The position numbers and the translations under genes were made by a program. This document shows, piece by piece, positions 1 to 14,200 of a DNA stretch of 64,000 nt. Numbering within the stretch: the first letter of the stretch is position 1; each line of letters starts with the position of its first letter. Source of the DNA: Agelaius tricolor (taxonomy: Eukaryota; Chordata; Aves; Passeriformes; Icteridae); the NCBI GenBank assembly GCA_023055355.1, contig JALJCS010000022.1:7301001-7365000 (forward strand), in the 5' to 3' direction. Under the pieces are notes generated by a model, which worked only from the letters and a program-made list of their open reading frames with translations, ran no database searches and was not told the DNA's origin.

Positions 1-511
1 ATGCAAGATAGCTACATACAGCTAGATGGTGTTAGCTGAGTTAAAAGATCCTTTTCACTTGGATCCCTCATTTTAGTATTTCAGTATCCCATTGCTTTAT
101 TAATAAAGTTTTCTGTATTTAAAATGAAAATTGTTTTCAAAAAATATATATAAGCATTGTTTGCTTTCAATTTCTGTACAGAACATAAAGAAGATAAGAG
201 CACTGAGTATCTCTTAACAAAATGAAATCCCTCCATATGGCACCCTTCTCCCATTAAGATGTATAATATGAACCCAGAAAGCATCTTTTAGAACAGTTTT
301 ATAGCTGAAATAGGATTTTAGTTTAGCTTAATTTGTGAATTGCCAGAAGCAAGAATTATCCTTAATGCTGTCTGTATAAGGGTGCTCCCACAGCTGCTCT
401 TAAGCAATTCTATATCAAAATAACCAGGAGCTGTCTCACATTCATCCAGAAGTTAGGTTTTTCATCTGAATTTATCCAAGTTTCCTTGCGAGTCAACAGA
501 AGCACTTGGAC

Positions 512-526
512 AGGACATCTTGTCCT
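512..526. promoter_or_regulatory. Perfect IR3 resembling a steroid receptor element
   Basis: The sequence reads AGGACA-tct-TGTCCT, a perfect inverted repeat of a six-base half site with a three-base spacer. The symmetry extends one to two bases outward (510-528). Glucocorticoid, androgen, progesterone and mineralocorticoid receptors bind inverted AGAACA-type half sites with a three-base spacer, and a G at the third position is tolerated. The fit is by consensus only. No promoter or gene is visible nearby, so it may be a distal site or chance. Confidence 0.25.
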
Positions 527-2860
527 GTTCTATTACATGACTTTGAAATAAAATTATCTATTAAATCTCACTCTTGAGGTATCTTTGTTCCTCTTCTACA
601 GAGGGAGCCTAGGTGATTAGCTTAGTCTCCTCACCTCACTCTAGGCAGCTGGAGTTGGAGGAGATTAAAAACAACCTTAGAACCTGAGCTGAACTGCCTT
701 TTATTTCAGGCTGTCAAATATACCATGGTGCTGCAGTTCACAGACACATCTCTGCTCAGCAAGCCTGGGGAGAGTGAGAGTCTGTGCAGAGCCAGGACAG
801 AATAGCTGCATCACTTACCCTGGCAGGCTCACAGCTCCAGGGCTGCCCAGGCTAGCGGTGACCACCAGCTGGAACAGGAAAGCCTTGAGAAGCTCTGTTT
901 GGTGTCAGGGAACCCCAGTGCCATGTATTGAGTGCTGTGTGAATAATTGATGGTCTCACAGGCAGGGATTCTGACATAAAGAAGAGGCGTTATTTAAAAA
1001 AGGAGAGTTGGTTTTTTTTTGCATGACTGGACTGTTCTCATATCAATCTCTTTGCTTCATCCGTGAGGTCCTCACCTGAGTACCCAAAGCATCTCCTGTG
1101 CTTGAAGTTCCTGCTGACTGCAGCATGGCAGCATCTATTGTGTTGCAAAGGTTGGATCTGGGGAATGCAAACTGAGAACTTGCAGGAGCCTTTCTTCAGC
1201 TGTAACATATTTAATTCTTAGAGCTACTTGCCAGATGCAGATGCATTTGATTGAGTGCAGCAACCGTGATTCTGTCTCACCTGCTCTCATCCATAATCTG
1301 TTTTATAACTTTCTGTTAAAAGTTCTTAGAGCCCTGCTGTTTGAAAGACTTTTTATAGAGTTCTTAGAGCCTGTAAAAGAAGACTTTTTCATAAATCATA
1401 TTTTTAAAGTGCTGCTCCGAGTGATTTGACATTTTTTCAAAAGTAAGATAAAAGTTTATGTACTTGGAAATTATGTCCCTAAGAAGTATGCACTTTATAT
1501 TTTATTTATTTTGATGGCTTATCTTATGATACATTTGATAGATCCTGAAAGACACTGTCAGTTTTAAAGATACAGCCAATAAACTTTCGTTAGTGGGGAA
1601 AATGTGCCCCATAATGATCAGATGCCTTTGTCTATGCAAAGACATTGTATCAGCCTTAGGACACTTTTCTTTTTCAAAATTTTTGTTGTGTGTTTTTGAC
1701 TAGTGTTACATAATTCAAGAAAAGGAATATTTGACAAACATTTGACAATATTTGAAAGGTCAAAAAGCTTTGGGGCACAAATTCTCTGGGTTTATAATCC
1801 TTAAAGAAAACAGGTGAAAGACAGTAATGATACATTTTCTTATCAAAGTTTAGTCTATATATATATGTGTATATAAAATTCTAATACCAACATACTGTAA
1901 GTAATGTCAATTGGACTTGCATATATTGCTAGTCAGGGAGAAAGAGAACCAGAACCCAATTTAGATAGCCAAATTTTTGATTAACCTATTTCATGTGGAG
2001 GAGACCATTCATTAACACCAGCTGAAGATACGACACACAGCTCTTCTGAAGACTTCAACATTATCTTTCAAAATAAAATATATTTCCTCATAATGGAACA
2101 AATTTGGAGAGCAGTGTGAAAATTCATTGAGTTGAAAATATGACTTAATCAGTAATGATATTTGAAATAGCATCAATGCAATGAATTTTTAAGCTAGAAA
2201 AAAAAAATTGAATTGCAATTTCCAGGTGGAAAAGTTTAAACAGATGTGTTAAGTTTCTGGCAGCCTTCAACCAGTTTGATTGGTGGATTACAAGGTGAGA
2301 GCAAGACCAACACAAAAGTCTTGTGCATGTAGTGAGGTGCAGTACAAGCAGAACTGCAGTGTAGAGATAAGAGACTGCTGAAACTCCTGCCAAGCAGTTC
2401 TGCTGGGTTTGTTTTATTTACACTGATCCCGCAGTCAGTGCACGCAAAGATTTTTCTTTGTCTTGTGAAGGGCCAATAATTCTGAAATTTCATAAGGGTA
2501 ATACTGTGATTTTTACTGGAGCAGGAGCCCCTTCACTGCAGGCAGAGTACAAGCAGTTGTTACTGTCATTGTTTCACAGAATGATATAAAGTACTTGTTT
2601 ACAGGCATATTTTTAAACTGAGGAGAGATTTGAGTGTTTTATAGCTGTAAAAATCTTTGCAATTCTGTCAGAGCATGGCTGCATGTGCAATGCCTCACTA
2701 ACATCTCCTTTCCTCATCCATTCTGTATCACAAATCTCTCTCCTCCCCTTACTACCAAATGTCAGAATACATTTACTCTGTCTATATCCCCTTGACCATA
2801 AAAACAGTAGCAAACTTGAGGGTTTTGTCTGAGGATATCATTTAATTGCCTTTAATAGTG

Positions 2861-2937
2861 ATATTAAAATAGATAATATAGAATATAATATTATAGAATA
2901 TAATATAAATACTAAATAGATAAAATAGAATATTTTT
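2861..2937. repeat. AT-rich low-complexity block
   Basis: Almost pure A and T, with the phrase 'tagaatataatat' recurring in near-tandem form. It has no coding potential. It probably arose by slippage, and nothing suggests a mobile element. Confidence 0.7.
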
Positions 2938-5121
2938 TCCCTACAACAGTATTTGATTTTTAATGCCTTTTCTAGGCATCTTACTCTCAAAGAAAGCTTT
3001 AATACCAACTCAGTGGAAAATTGCTGCCATGTAGATAAGAATAATTGAGTTTATTTTTTCTTGAGATGGTGGATAATGTACCATGGTGAATTTGTGGTTT
3101 ACCACAGTGTGAAGTCAAGAAATATCTCGTTTTGGTCATGAAAGGAGCCCTCCATGAATCTGTGAGTTTAAGGCAGGCAGCCATGGGAACCTTGTCCTTT
3201 GCAAAGATTTCACTTGGAAAATGCCCTGGCAGAGGAGGTGCCTTGGTGCAGTTCTACAATAGAGGGATATTGCTGAGCTCTGCTCAGAGCCCTCCCTGGG
3301 CAGAGATCATTTCTGAATGACCCAAGGTTTGGTCTCCCCAATACAAAGGTTTCTCCTGAGCAATTCATGAATTGACTTTTTGCATTTAGCTATAGTCTTT
3401 AACAATGTATTATGATAGATGTCAGTTATTTGTGGAGAAATCACCCTTTTTCCTTCTCTTTGGATGTATTTTTACAGTGATTTCTATTTCTAGTTTATTC
3501 ATGCTCTGAAAGAAAGTCTGGCAAAAGTATATGTGGAATTATCCTAATGCTAAAAGCTGAAGTGTTTATAGTTGGTAATCCTAAGTATACTGTATAATTA
3601 AAACAATTATTTAATCAAAAGATGCTTTCTTAAACTGCTTTGCAATTAGTGCCATTGAAATTGTTCTATTATTTTCCATGCATTTAATTTCTGTTTTGGT
3701 CTCTCCAAAGCACATTTTTTTTTGTAGAAGGCAAAACAACTTTACATCTATAATTATAGTTTAAACAATTTGGGGTATGCATGATCAGATTAAAAGACTA
3801 AAGTAAACCTTACCATAACAGGACCAAAGCACAGGAGAATATACTGCGGTGGATAACTCTGTTTAAGGTTATGAGCCTATGGGTTTGTTTACAATATTTC
3901 CTAGTTTCAGGGATATTGTGTCACTGTATATTCCCAGAGAGTTGAAAAAAGGATTTCCCACTGCTAACACATACTTTGCAAGTGTTTGCTGAATAGCACA
4001 GAGCTGGTTTATATGTTGTAGCAGTAATGGATCCCTGGTTGTGGGTTTGTTTGTAATATTGATTTCCCGTCAGTCAGATTTTATAAAGAGCTTCACATCC
4101 TTGTCGTGCATCTCTGGTCTAGATGCTGCAGGTATTAGCCTCAGATTGTGGAAGAGATTTGCAAAGAGAATATTGTGTGCACAGTTGCTCTAAGGCTGAT
4201 GGAAAATTGCTTTGAAGCAATGCCTGCTCTGTCTGGGAGCCTTTCTGCACTTCTGGTGTTCAGTGTCCTGAAACCTGCGGGCACATCTTTTCTTTCCACA
4301 AATATTTTTGTGGAAGACGACCATAGGGAAAGAAAAAAATCATACGAAGCTCCCATGAGTGTTAGTAGATGTTTCTATTAAGGGATAGACCATTCCTTAT
4401 TGACAGGATGAGTCTCTGCCAAGTTCTAGTCCAGACATCTGAGTAGAAATTGAAGGGTGCAGTGGGTGCATTGATGTGAGGGTAGCCATGTGTGTGGACA
4501 CCTTAGGAAAAGCTTAGCAATATGAGGAATATTTTGGAAATCAAGAGGGAAAAGTCTGAGAGATAGGAAATCTACAGAGACCTGTCCTTTCCTTCAGTGC
4601 TGAAAACCCAATTTGTTTGGTGTGGCAGGTTGGAGGTGATGTTAGTCTGGGACAGCACCAGAGCCCTGTGTCCCTGTTCAAGGGTGGAAATGGAGCTCAC
4701 CTGGGGAGGGCACTGAGCCCAGTGTGGAGGTTCTCTGGATCTCTCATATCCCTCCCAGGGATGACTAGGAATGATCTAACAGTGCTGGGTGGAGACAGCA
4801 GAAGTTGTGCACCAAAGTCCAGTGGTCCTTCTGTACTGGAAGCAGCAGAACCACAAAGAGGAGGCCTTGTGCATCCATAATTCACAATTCACTGCAAAGC
4901 TTCAAAATGTAATCAAGAGAGATTAGTCTAAAGCATAATTTCGTTAAGGCAGTAAGAACCACAGTGTCCGACTGTATGTTCACTGTCTGGTTCCTGTGCA
5001 GGGTTTGTACACTCCTGGCATGAGAAGAGCAGAACACTGCTTTTTTCCCAGCAGAACACTCAGGAAGGTAAAGGATCTCAGAAAGGCTGCAGTCCTAAGG
5101 GTTTTTTCTTTTAAACATCAA

Positions 5122-5144
5122 TTTTTTTTTTTTTTTTTTTTTTT
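5122..5144. repeat. T23 homopolymer
   Basis: An uninterrupted run of 23 T. Read on the minus strand it is a poly(A) run, so it could be the tail of an old retrocopy. No coding-like sequence, AATAAA context or target-site duplication was visible beside it, so a simple slippage tract is the safer reading. Confidence 0.8.
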
Positions 5145-8100
5145 ACATCTTTAGATGTATTTTAAGCTTTTCTCCATAATTTTAAGTCTAGGAAGACCTA
5201 TTGTAGGCAATACATTTTCTGCTTCATTTTACCCTGTCTTTTGTTCATACTTAAGTTTCAAACCACATTGGGTTTGTCCCTACTAAGGTTCATCAGGCCT
5301 AATTACACACAGCTTTCAGCACATCACTAGGACTATTAGAAAACATTGTTGTAGTGGGAACACACAACTGAATTTCTTCAAGATTTTGTTACTGAAATTC
5401 AAGTAGATGATGTTCTGAAAAAATATGGTATTTACAGCTTAATTTCAGATATGATTTTTTATTGTTTTTTTACAGACCAACAAACACAAAATACATAGAC
5501 AGTTTGATGATTTTGATGTTTTTCTCATCTAGATGCTTGTCTCATTTGCTAAAATTACTTTATTTACTAGACAGTGAAGAAATCCATATTTTCAGATAAT
5601 TTGTTTTTGTAATTGCTCACACCTATGTGTGTTCCTTCCAGTGCCTTTCTGTCATATTGGTTTTTCTGACAACTGACTCCAACTTTGTTGTCTTTCCAGG
5701 TTGTCTGCTTAATTCCTTATTTTCACAGAGTTTAAGATGTGAATTGTTAATTTACCTACTCTGATTATTTGTTTATCACATTTCCTTTAAGCTCCTGTCC
5801 TTTAGGTTTTCTGAGTTCAGGCTTTAGACTTGTGTGTTTAACCTGTCTTACTGAAAGGGTGAAAGAGAGTTTTTAGCACATGATCTTTCTTTCCTCAGAA
5901 CTTCTAAAATGTAATTAAACCCTTTCCTCTTCCCCAAGTATAAAGTGGAGAGCCTTTCTGAAGCCATTGCTTTGATTTTGGTACATCCCACATTGTTGTC
6001 CCACACATGTGACTTCATATTTTGTTCCAGTAGCAAAGCAACTGGTAAGAAAATGAAAATTTAAGGGTTTTTTTTTCCCTGTGGGTGCCATCCTCACCAC
6101 TGCTGACCGTTCTGTTGTGCCCACCCCATCACTGCCACATTTTCCCATAAATGGCAAGATTGAAAAATATGGGACCTGTAAAAAACCTTTTCAATAACAA
6201 TTCCTGTGACAGTTGTTTATGTTTATTTTGTCCTTCTTTAATCCCTTTTATATAGCCCCATCAAATCCAAACGTTTCATGTATCTGTGCATATTCTTTTA
6301 AATGTGTTACCAATGTGATCACTCCTATCCTTTAACACTTCTGTCAGAGGGCAGTTGAGCCCACTGGGAGCCTTGATTCCTCTTTGGACAGGCCTCTCTG
6401 CTGATTTTTCAAATTGTGACAGGAACCCTTCCACATTTGGATGTCTCAGCTAAGTGTCTGAAGTCAGGTGGGATGAATTTGAGATCTTCATGCCCATCAC
6501 AAAAACCCAATCTACCTTGATCTGATGGATTTCTCTAATTTAAGCAATCTGTTCCCACACTGTAATGTACTTCTCTCAATCATCACTTCTTAATGTTCTC
6601 TCCCCACCTTTCCCACTTCCATCTCTGCAATTTATTTCATCTCAGACTATTCCCCTGTTGCCCCATGCACAGCTTAGCTCCACCACTGCCCCTTTCTTCC
6701 CTGCACTATTTGCTTCATCTGTCCCTGCTATGCCCATTTCATCTCTTCTTCCCTTGAATATTTTTTTTTCCACTGGGATAAAGCATTTTCTTGTGTTTTT
6801 AGAGCCCTCTAAAAATTGATATAGCTGTATTTTTTTTCTTAATTATCACATTGCAGTTTCAAATAATATTATGTCTAATTCTACTATGGTGTTGTTCAGT
6901 TTATTTCTGTTTAAGTAATGCTGTAAAGCAGTATGTTGGTCAGAAAGCTTTGTACCATAATTGGGTAACAAATTATTATTTTCTTCTGGTGTTCAGTGAA
7001 CTGCTTTTGCAGATCTTTCAGCTCAATTCATTATGATCAAATGGAGAAGCATTTGTTTCAATAAGATTTTAATCTCTAGGACTATCTTTTGCATCAGTGA
7101 CTTTTCATTGTTAATTGCTTTCTTGTCCCCTATTAAGGTGTTCTTGCAAATGCTTCATCCAAACTGTGGTCTTTTTCCCCACTCACACAATTTGAAAAGA
7201 CTCTTTTCAACTTTTTAGGTGAAATAACCATTGTTGCTTTCTTAATCCATCACTATGGCTTTTTTGTTATCCTCCCTTGATAATGACAAAAACTGTACAA
7301 ATTCACCTCTGCAAGGAATTTCAGAAATGTCCTCAATTTCTCCTCACATACATCAGAATGTAAGAAATCATTTTATTATTTCATAACACCAATTAAGATC
7401 ACCAGGGCACCTAGTATGTGCTGGATGTTTGTCAGTGAATTATCATTAATATTAATGATTTGAGAGGGTATGTACTGACTGGAGTACGCCCCTGATGTCT
7501 CAGAGTCATTGCACTGAGAAGGTTTTTTTATTACAAGTTCTCTGAACCTGTTGCTACTTCAAACCCCATAAAGGGAACAGAAAAGAAAGACTTCAAACTA
7601 CAATTTTAAATATGTAAAGAAAAAAATTACCTGCTGAAATAACAAAATCAGGAGATGAGTTCAATTGGTTCTCTCCTTTTGCAAAAATCAATTGCTTGTG
7701 AATTTATTATTTTAACACAGCTGACAGAACATACAGAAGGAATTCAGTAATGAAAAGCATTTGGGGTTTGACAGGTCTTGGCTGAAATGAAGTCCTTTGA
7801 GACCAGTACTTGGAGGCAGAGGTGAAAGTAAAAATTGGTTTACCTGAAATCTCTGTATATGGAATCTAAATTTTCAAGGGAGACTGCCTGCCAGCATCAG
7901 GGCTTATCTTTTGACACATCCAACCTGAAATCTATCAAAATCTGTGAACTTCCTGACTTTTCAATGTTGACGCCTGTACATGTCATTTTCTACACAAACC
8001 TTTGCACATGTGTTATAAGTTCCCTGAAAATTTTGTTCTAATTCAAGTAATTAAATTTTGCAGCTTACTCATGTATTAGTTTTCAAAATAATTTAACTCC

Positions 8101-8189
8101 GTTCTCTCTGTCAAAAAACCCCAAACAATCCAAACCAGTTGGTTAATGCAGTCTTATTGCTCCGTGGATCTATGAAGCTTTTGCATTGA
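5145..8189. other. Non-coding AT-rich stretch
   Basis: No gene seen. The open frames are 60-84 codons and have the leucine, phenylalanine and serine-rich make-up of T-rich chance frames. A good acceptor-like sequence ends at 5475 but opens only 18 codons before a TAG, with no poly(A) signal close by. Confidence 0.6.
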
Positions 8190-8239
8190 CAGTTTTTAAC
8201 ATCAAGCTGTATCTCAGTTTTTAACATCAAGCTGTATCT
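8190..8239. repeat. Perfect 25 bp tandem duplication
   Basis: Two back-to-back identical 25 bp units, 8190-8214 and 8215-8239, each starting cagtttttaac and ending gctgtatct. Identity between the units implies a recent event or a copy-number polymorphism. There is no open frame across it and no gene next to it. Confidence 0.9.
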
Positions 8240-11200
8240 TTTACTTGTGTGGGAACTGCCAATGTAGATAGGCGTAAAGTAGGTGGTGTTCTTTATTACA
8301 CACCATTAATATAGCCATTCACAAAGGGCTGCTTGGTGATAGCTGTGGAACAGGGTGTCAGAAATCTCACCTGAAACCTCTGAAGTACAGAGCGTAACTG
8401 AGAGCTGGTAGTGATTTGCAGAACTCTCATTGCTTAGTCCATTATTGCATGAAAGAAAATTCCACCAAAATTTGCATATCTGGGCTGAATTTAAAGGTCT
8501 GTGGGTGAAGGAGGTCTGAGAGTATGTTTCTGTTCCCCTGGACATTTAATTCAGTGTTTGTGCTGTGAGCTCTGTGGGGCAGTGCTCACCCATCAGGCTC
8601 AAGGCAGTGAAGCTGAGTCCCTGATGGAGGTGGCAGGGAGGGGGCTGAGTAACAGGAACAGCAATTACACCCAAAAAGAAAATGAAACCCGTCATGCTCT
8701 TCTGAAGAGCCATTCTATCCATGCTCGCTGTAATATCTAACAGACATAAAGCACATTTCTCTGCAATTTTAAATATTATTTTGAAGTGCATCTAACCTAG
8801 CAATTGAAATCCGTGCAGGAAAATTGGCTGTGCTCTAGGAACTTTTGCCCAGCACTCAGAGCATGCACAGAATTATACCACTCAAAAGTAATCCCTTCTT
8901 GGAGTCATGCTCATATGTATCTTTGCAGACCAGATTACTAGTTATAAATTTATTTACATTTTTTTTTAACGTCTAAAAAATTCAGCCTTGTGTTCTCAGT
9001 GCAGTGAAGGCAGAGCCAAGCCCTGAAGCTCTCAGAGCTGAGTCACTTTAGATGGCACAGTGATGCACCATATTCATCCTGAACTGTGCAAACCAGGAGA
9101 TACTGCTTGCATTTGAAATTATTGGCAACAAAGTGTGTTAATTCTCATGTGCTCACTGGAATGCTCTGTGCTAGCCTTTGAAAATATAAAATGTAAGAAA
9201 AATATGATAATATGAAAAAAAATCCATAACCTCCTGTCAGACATTGCAATTGCTCGAGTGTTCAGCAGGAGTTAAAGATGGATAAAAAGTACAAGGTATA
9301 AGCCATAGCAATGAGTAGCAGATGAGCTGCATTCAGGACTAATAGATTCTTCATGAAAATGCTGTGACATTTATTTTCTATATTAAAAATTCAAATGCAA
9401 GTGTTTAGTATGTCTTATACATATCATCTCTTTCTGTAATTCTGGGACTGGCACAGTTTTGCCTTTAGTCATTTGGGTATTGCTTTTCCATCCACTTTGA
9501 TCACATTGTGCTTCTGGAATATTCCCACCAGTTTTCCTAAGAACTGTGATAACTGAATCTTGTTACATCTGTCCTAGAAACTAAAATGTCATGAAGGAGA
9601 GTCTCAAATAAAACTGCAGATGAGGAAACCACTACCCCCACCCCCCCCAAATGTTTATTAGCACCTTTAATATAAATATTTTTATTAATGAGAATCTAAC
9701 CAACCATCTCAAAAAATATGGCATAAATATATGTATAAACAACATGCAGTATCCTTTCTTCCCTACACAAAGGAAAGCATTTATCATTCTGGTAACACAA
9801 GGGACAGAAAACAATGCCAATTCACAAGCAAAACCTTTCATGATTTAATATTGTTGTTTTGTCCCCTTAGATCCTAGAATGATAAATATTGTTCCTCCTT
9901 TTGTCAGCATCAGAAGCACTTTCATATGTGGAATAAAGGCTCATTCATTATAATCATACTGGTTTTTTTCCAGGTTGCTTTTTCCAATCTGGTTCAGAAT
10001 GCATCATGCCAGTGATCCTGTGCCAGCTTTCTTGTCATAATTCCAAAGCTCCACGGGTACCTGTGATGGTACCAGTTTGATTTCTTTTCATGACTGGGTT
10101 TTTTATCATTCCTATTCTCATGGTTTTAGAGTCCTCACTGTGTCTGGGACTTCATTACACTGAGAGGTGTACAAACATGTACCTAATCTAGCCTGGACAT
10201 GCAAGTCAAGTGTCCATGGAGTGTGATGCTCTGGGAAGCCACAGGTGAAGCCTGTTTGGTCTCTTATGGTTTTCCATAAAGGAGGAGGGAGCCTGTGGAC
10301 AGCCCTGTGGAGGGGATGGCCCTGCCCTCTAACACTTTCAAGTATTTTCTGTGCTATTTGCTCCTAGAAGAGAAGAAGCTGTGAGGGGTCATTGCCTGTG
10401 ATGTATGTGCAGAACACAGGAGTCATTCCAGGTGAAATGTCTGTAGCTTCATCCTCATCCCAGCCAGCCAACAACAACCCATTCTGGTTTGGTCTATATT
10501 GCAGTATTTCAATAACTCAAAACATACCTTGATTTCAAAATGTGTTTTTTGCAAATCGTGTCAGTACTCTAAATAGACTTACATTATTTTCAAACAGAAA
10601 TACACACAGATTAAGCACATTATGTTTTGAGGAGAGCTGTTGGCTATGGGGTGATGTCACTCCAGCTCTCATTCGGTGGTGGCTTTAGGAAACACAGTCA
10701 TTGCACTAAAGCTAGGCAAACTATCTAATTACTGTATTAGCATGTATTAGTTAATTTGTGTGTAGCACTTTGGAGATAACAAGCTCAATATTTTAATACA
10801 GTTTCTCTTCCCTGGACCCATATCTTGTCTTCATTTTTAAACCACTATGAAAAGGCCAGTAAACATTGATTTTGTAAATGAAAGCTCTAAAATAGGACTT
10901 GAAAGAGCTAATGTTTGGAAGGAGAAAAAAAAGTGTGAAAATTCCACTTGTTAAAGTCAGACCATGAATTCTGGGGTTCAGATTTCTCCTACCAATCTTT
11001 AGATCTCTTAACAATCTCAGAAATGACATACCTCACTCTGCAGGATGTTTGTTCTTGCAAGAGGCTCCTGGCCCTGCTTCCCTCCCCTTGCAACCCATCC
11101 CAGTGGATCTGGAGAGGATTTAAACCCCACTGCCTCAGCCCCTGTGGATGTTTAGCAGCTCCAGGCACAGCTTACACTGGCACAAAGGATAGCTGCATCC

Positions 11201-14200
11201 TTGAGGCCACCCCAGTGAGGAAAACACATTTTTATTGTCCCTTTTGCAGTGCAAGTAGAGAAAGCACTGTTAGACACATCAAAGATGAAAAGTTGCATGA
11301 GAAATGTGTACTAGTTAGCACAAAGTTTTTAAAATCTTGAATGTAAATATTCTTCTTATAACACAAGTGGGACCCAAATAATGAAATAAGGCTGGCTGCA
11401 TTTAGATTGTTCACAATCTACTTCATTGCTCCCAAAGAAATTATTAGGTCGTAGTTCAAATGTGAACATCTATTTTTATCTCTCTTTGCAAATAACGGGT
11501 GTGTGTATCATAGAACAGAATTGCCCACTAAAATGAGAAGTCATGAGAAGAAAAAGTAATATAAATGATTTTGAGGATGTTTGCAACTTTTTTAACTACC
11601 ATACCACCTTCTTACACCAGTGCAATGCAAAGAGATAAAAGAAAGTAGAGAGGAATTAGATTAGTCTTAGTTGCTAACATCAGATTCACAAAGAAAATCC
11701 ATGATTATTGGAGGTCTATATACTGAATACTTTGTAAAGACAGTTAAATGATGCTGACTGAAGCTCAACAGAAAAAAAAAGCAGCAAAAATAAGAACGGA
11801 AAATGAAGGGCTATTTGGAAGGAAGGCATTGGAAAATAATGTGGGAAAAAGCCAGAAATCCTATATGTGCCTCTTGTTGTATTGTCCAGACCAGACAGAA
11901 CAAACAAAAATCAACTCACAGGGTCACACATCTGGACACAAACCTTACAGAGATTTATATGAATCCCTCTGGAGTCTGGCTCTTCCCCTTTTGGGGGATA
12001 ATACCTTATAATTCTGAACTTCACACATTTTCAAGTCCCATTCCCACCACAGCTTCTGTTTTCCTCTCACCTTTTAAGACAGATGTCATAAAACGTGGAG
12101 TCCCACCTTTCAGAAAAAAGGTAGTTTGCCACTGATTACCTGCTATTTTCATTCTTTGTACCCAAAATTGCAGCAGGCTTTTAATGAGCTAATCCTAAGC
12201 ATGAACCACGTTTTTCATTGTCACCTTTTTTCTTATTCTTTATGAAAATCAATGTTTTCTTATGGCTTCTTCAGAGTCTCCAGTGTATGGCGTCTAATGG
12301 TATTGCTTTATAGTTTTATATTACATCTTTATAACTTAGGATAATTATTTATAGTGGCAAATCATACTGCAGCAGGCTGTAGGAAACAGAATGCACAGCA
12401 AAGGGAGAGCAGATCCATGGTTTATTATGTTATTATGTTATAGAAGGCACTTCAGGGGCTACAGAAGAAAGTTTCTCAAATTGTGGCAGCTCTCAGAAGC
12501 TGGGAAATACAAAACAGATTTCATTCAAAACACTCTTGGATCATTATCACTGTATATACAGCCATTAAAGTCTAATTGAAATATAGAAAATCAGGAAATA
12601 AGAGAACCAAAGCTAAGTTTTTCACATGTGATCAAAAAGCATATGGGAAAAAATAGAGGGGGAAAAAGGTCAGCAGTTAAATAGCAAATAGAAGCCTCAA
12701 TGCAATTTCTGCTTTTAAAAAACAGATGGGAGATTTAGCACAATTGCAGCGAGGGAGTTCTAATGTCCTGCTGAAGGTTCGTTTCTCCTTCATCACATAG
12801 TAAAAGCTTTTTTGAAAATGCTTAAATGAAAACTAGCTCCTAATGACATCCTAGAAACACAAAGACAGCATGATGCTCTGTACAGCACAGCTATTTCTGA
12901 TGAAAATTTTGGGAACAATGCACAGAATTGCTCTGAATTTTGCTGTTGTCTAAAAGAACCATCCTGACATTGGAAAACTCCAAGCTCTGTGTATCTCTTA
13001 CATCTTCTTGTCCATGGTTCCATTTCTTCCATTTGTTGCTCACATGAATATTAATGAGAATGGGCTGCTGCAGTAACCCTTTAGTGTCAGAAAGTGAATT
13101 TTCATTGAGTGCATCTTCAGGTTCCTGACATTGCTGAGAATGGATGTTGTGAGATTTTCTTGACTGTATCTTTCACTTGGTTTCTGCCTTTTTTTTCCCA
13201 CATCCATTTAGTACTGAGTCCTGCTCAATAGACCATGAGTTACAGATCTTATTTTGTTGAATTAAAAACAGGTGTGCAAATCAGGCTGAGATTTATGCCA
13301 AATGAGATCCCAAGAGGAATCTTTCATAGCTCCTGTATTTCTGAAGGATGTTGATCCTTACAGGAGAAATGTGGAATCTGAATTTGGTGTGCCAGCAGAA
13401 TCTTTCTCATTTTTTTCCACAGGCATTTAGAGAAATGTTTTAAATTGTTTAAAAGAGTTATAGTTTGGTAATCTTTTTTTGCAAGAATTTTTGGGGTCTT
13501 GGTTGTGGGTTCATTTTTTTTTAAAATTTAATTTATTTAATGGGTGAATGATACAGTGAGTGCTGCTTGTTGGATTGGGGATACACAGAGAGGTAGGTGG
13601 CAAGCTGTGACTGTGGACTATCAGTTTTCCAGTGCTTCCTCTCCAAACTAGGACACATGCCCAGGACATTTAATATAATAATTTATAGTGATATGCAGCC
13701 ATTGTATTACTATCTCTCAGTTTCAGGCATTTGCTGTATCTGAATGTGTCACACAAGCAGCAACAGTGCTCTTCTACTATCATTTTACTGATATTTATCT
13801 ATATTGACTGCTCAGGACCAAGTAAGTGTATGTAATGAAGTGTTTAAAATGGAAACCTATTTCCATACAATTTGACAGGTCTAAGTGTGTAATTTTGCCT
13901 GTTATAGTCAGAACATGGTGCTTTCAATGTAAAATAGAAGATTCAGTAAAGAATAAATGAGTAGCTATGTAGCTTACTTGTCTATACTGGAATCCCATAC
14001 AGAATTATTCTCTGTCAGTGCAGACCATAATTGTGGTAGGGCTATTTGTACAAAATGTTTGGGGGTTAAATTGTTTATTTTATGGTGTGAGCTTTTCAGC
14101 CTTTTGCCAAAAATCAATTTTCTATGTATGCTGCTGCTAGATTTGCTAATGGAGCCACCTAATACTGACAGCAGGGCATTTGTGACTTTATCTTTCTTTT

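Larger units (their letters stand above)
1..5121. other. Non-coding AT-rich stretch
   Basis: I see no gene here. The sequence is AT-rich single-copy-looking DNA with short T and A runs. The largest open frames are 60-90 codons, lie on both strands, and include a mirrored pair at 4141-4381; none has recognisable residues or splice context. Items worth marking are the inverted repeat at 512-526, a short TA stretch near 1855-1876 and the TA-rich block at 2861-2937. It could be intron or intergenic DNA. Confidence 0.6.

Noticed and set aside
4141..4381. Mirrored open frames on both strands
   Set aside because: Each is about 75 codons, with no motif or splice context; coincidence is enough.
5122..5144. 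T23 as the poly(A) tail of a minus-strand retrocopy
   Set aside because: No coding-like DNA or target duplication lies beside it.
5476..5533. Exon after a strong acceptor
   Set aside because: Opens only 18 codons before a TAG, with no donor and no poly(A) signal nearby.
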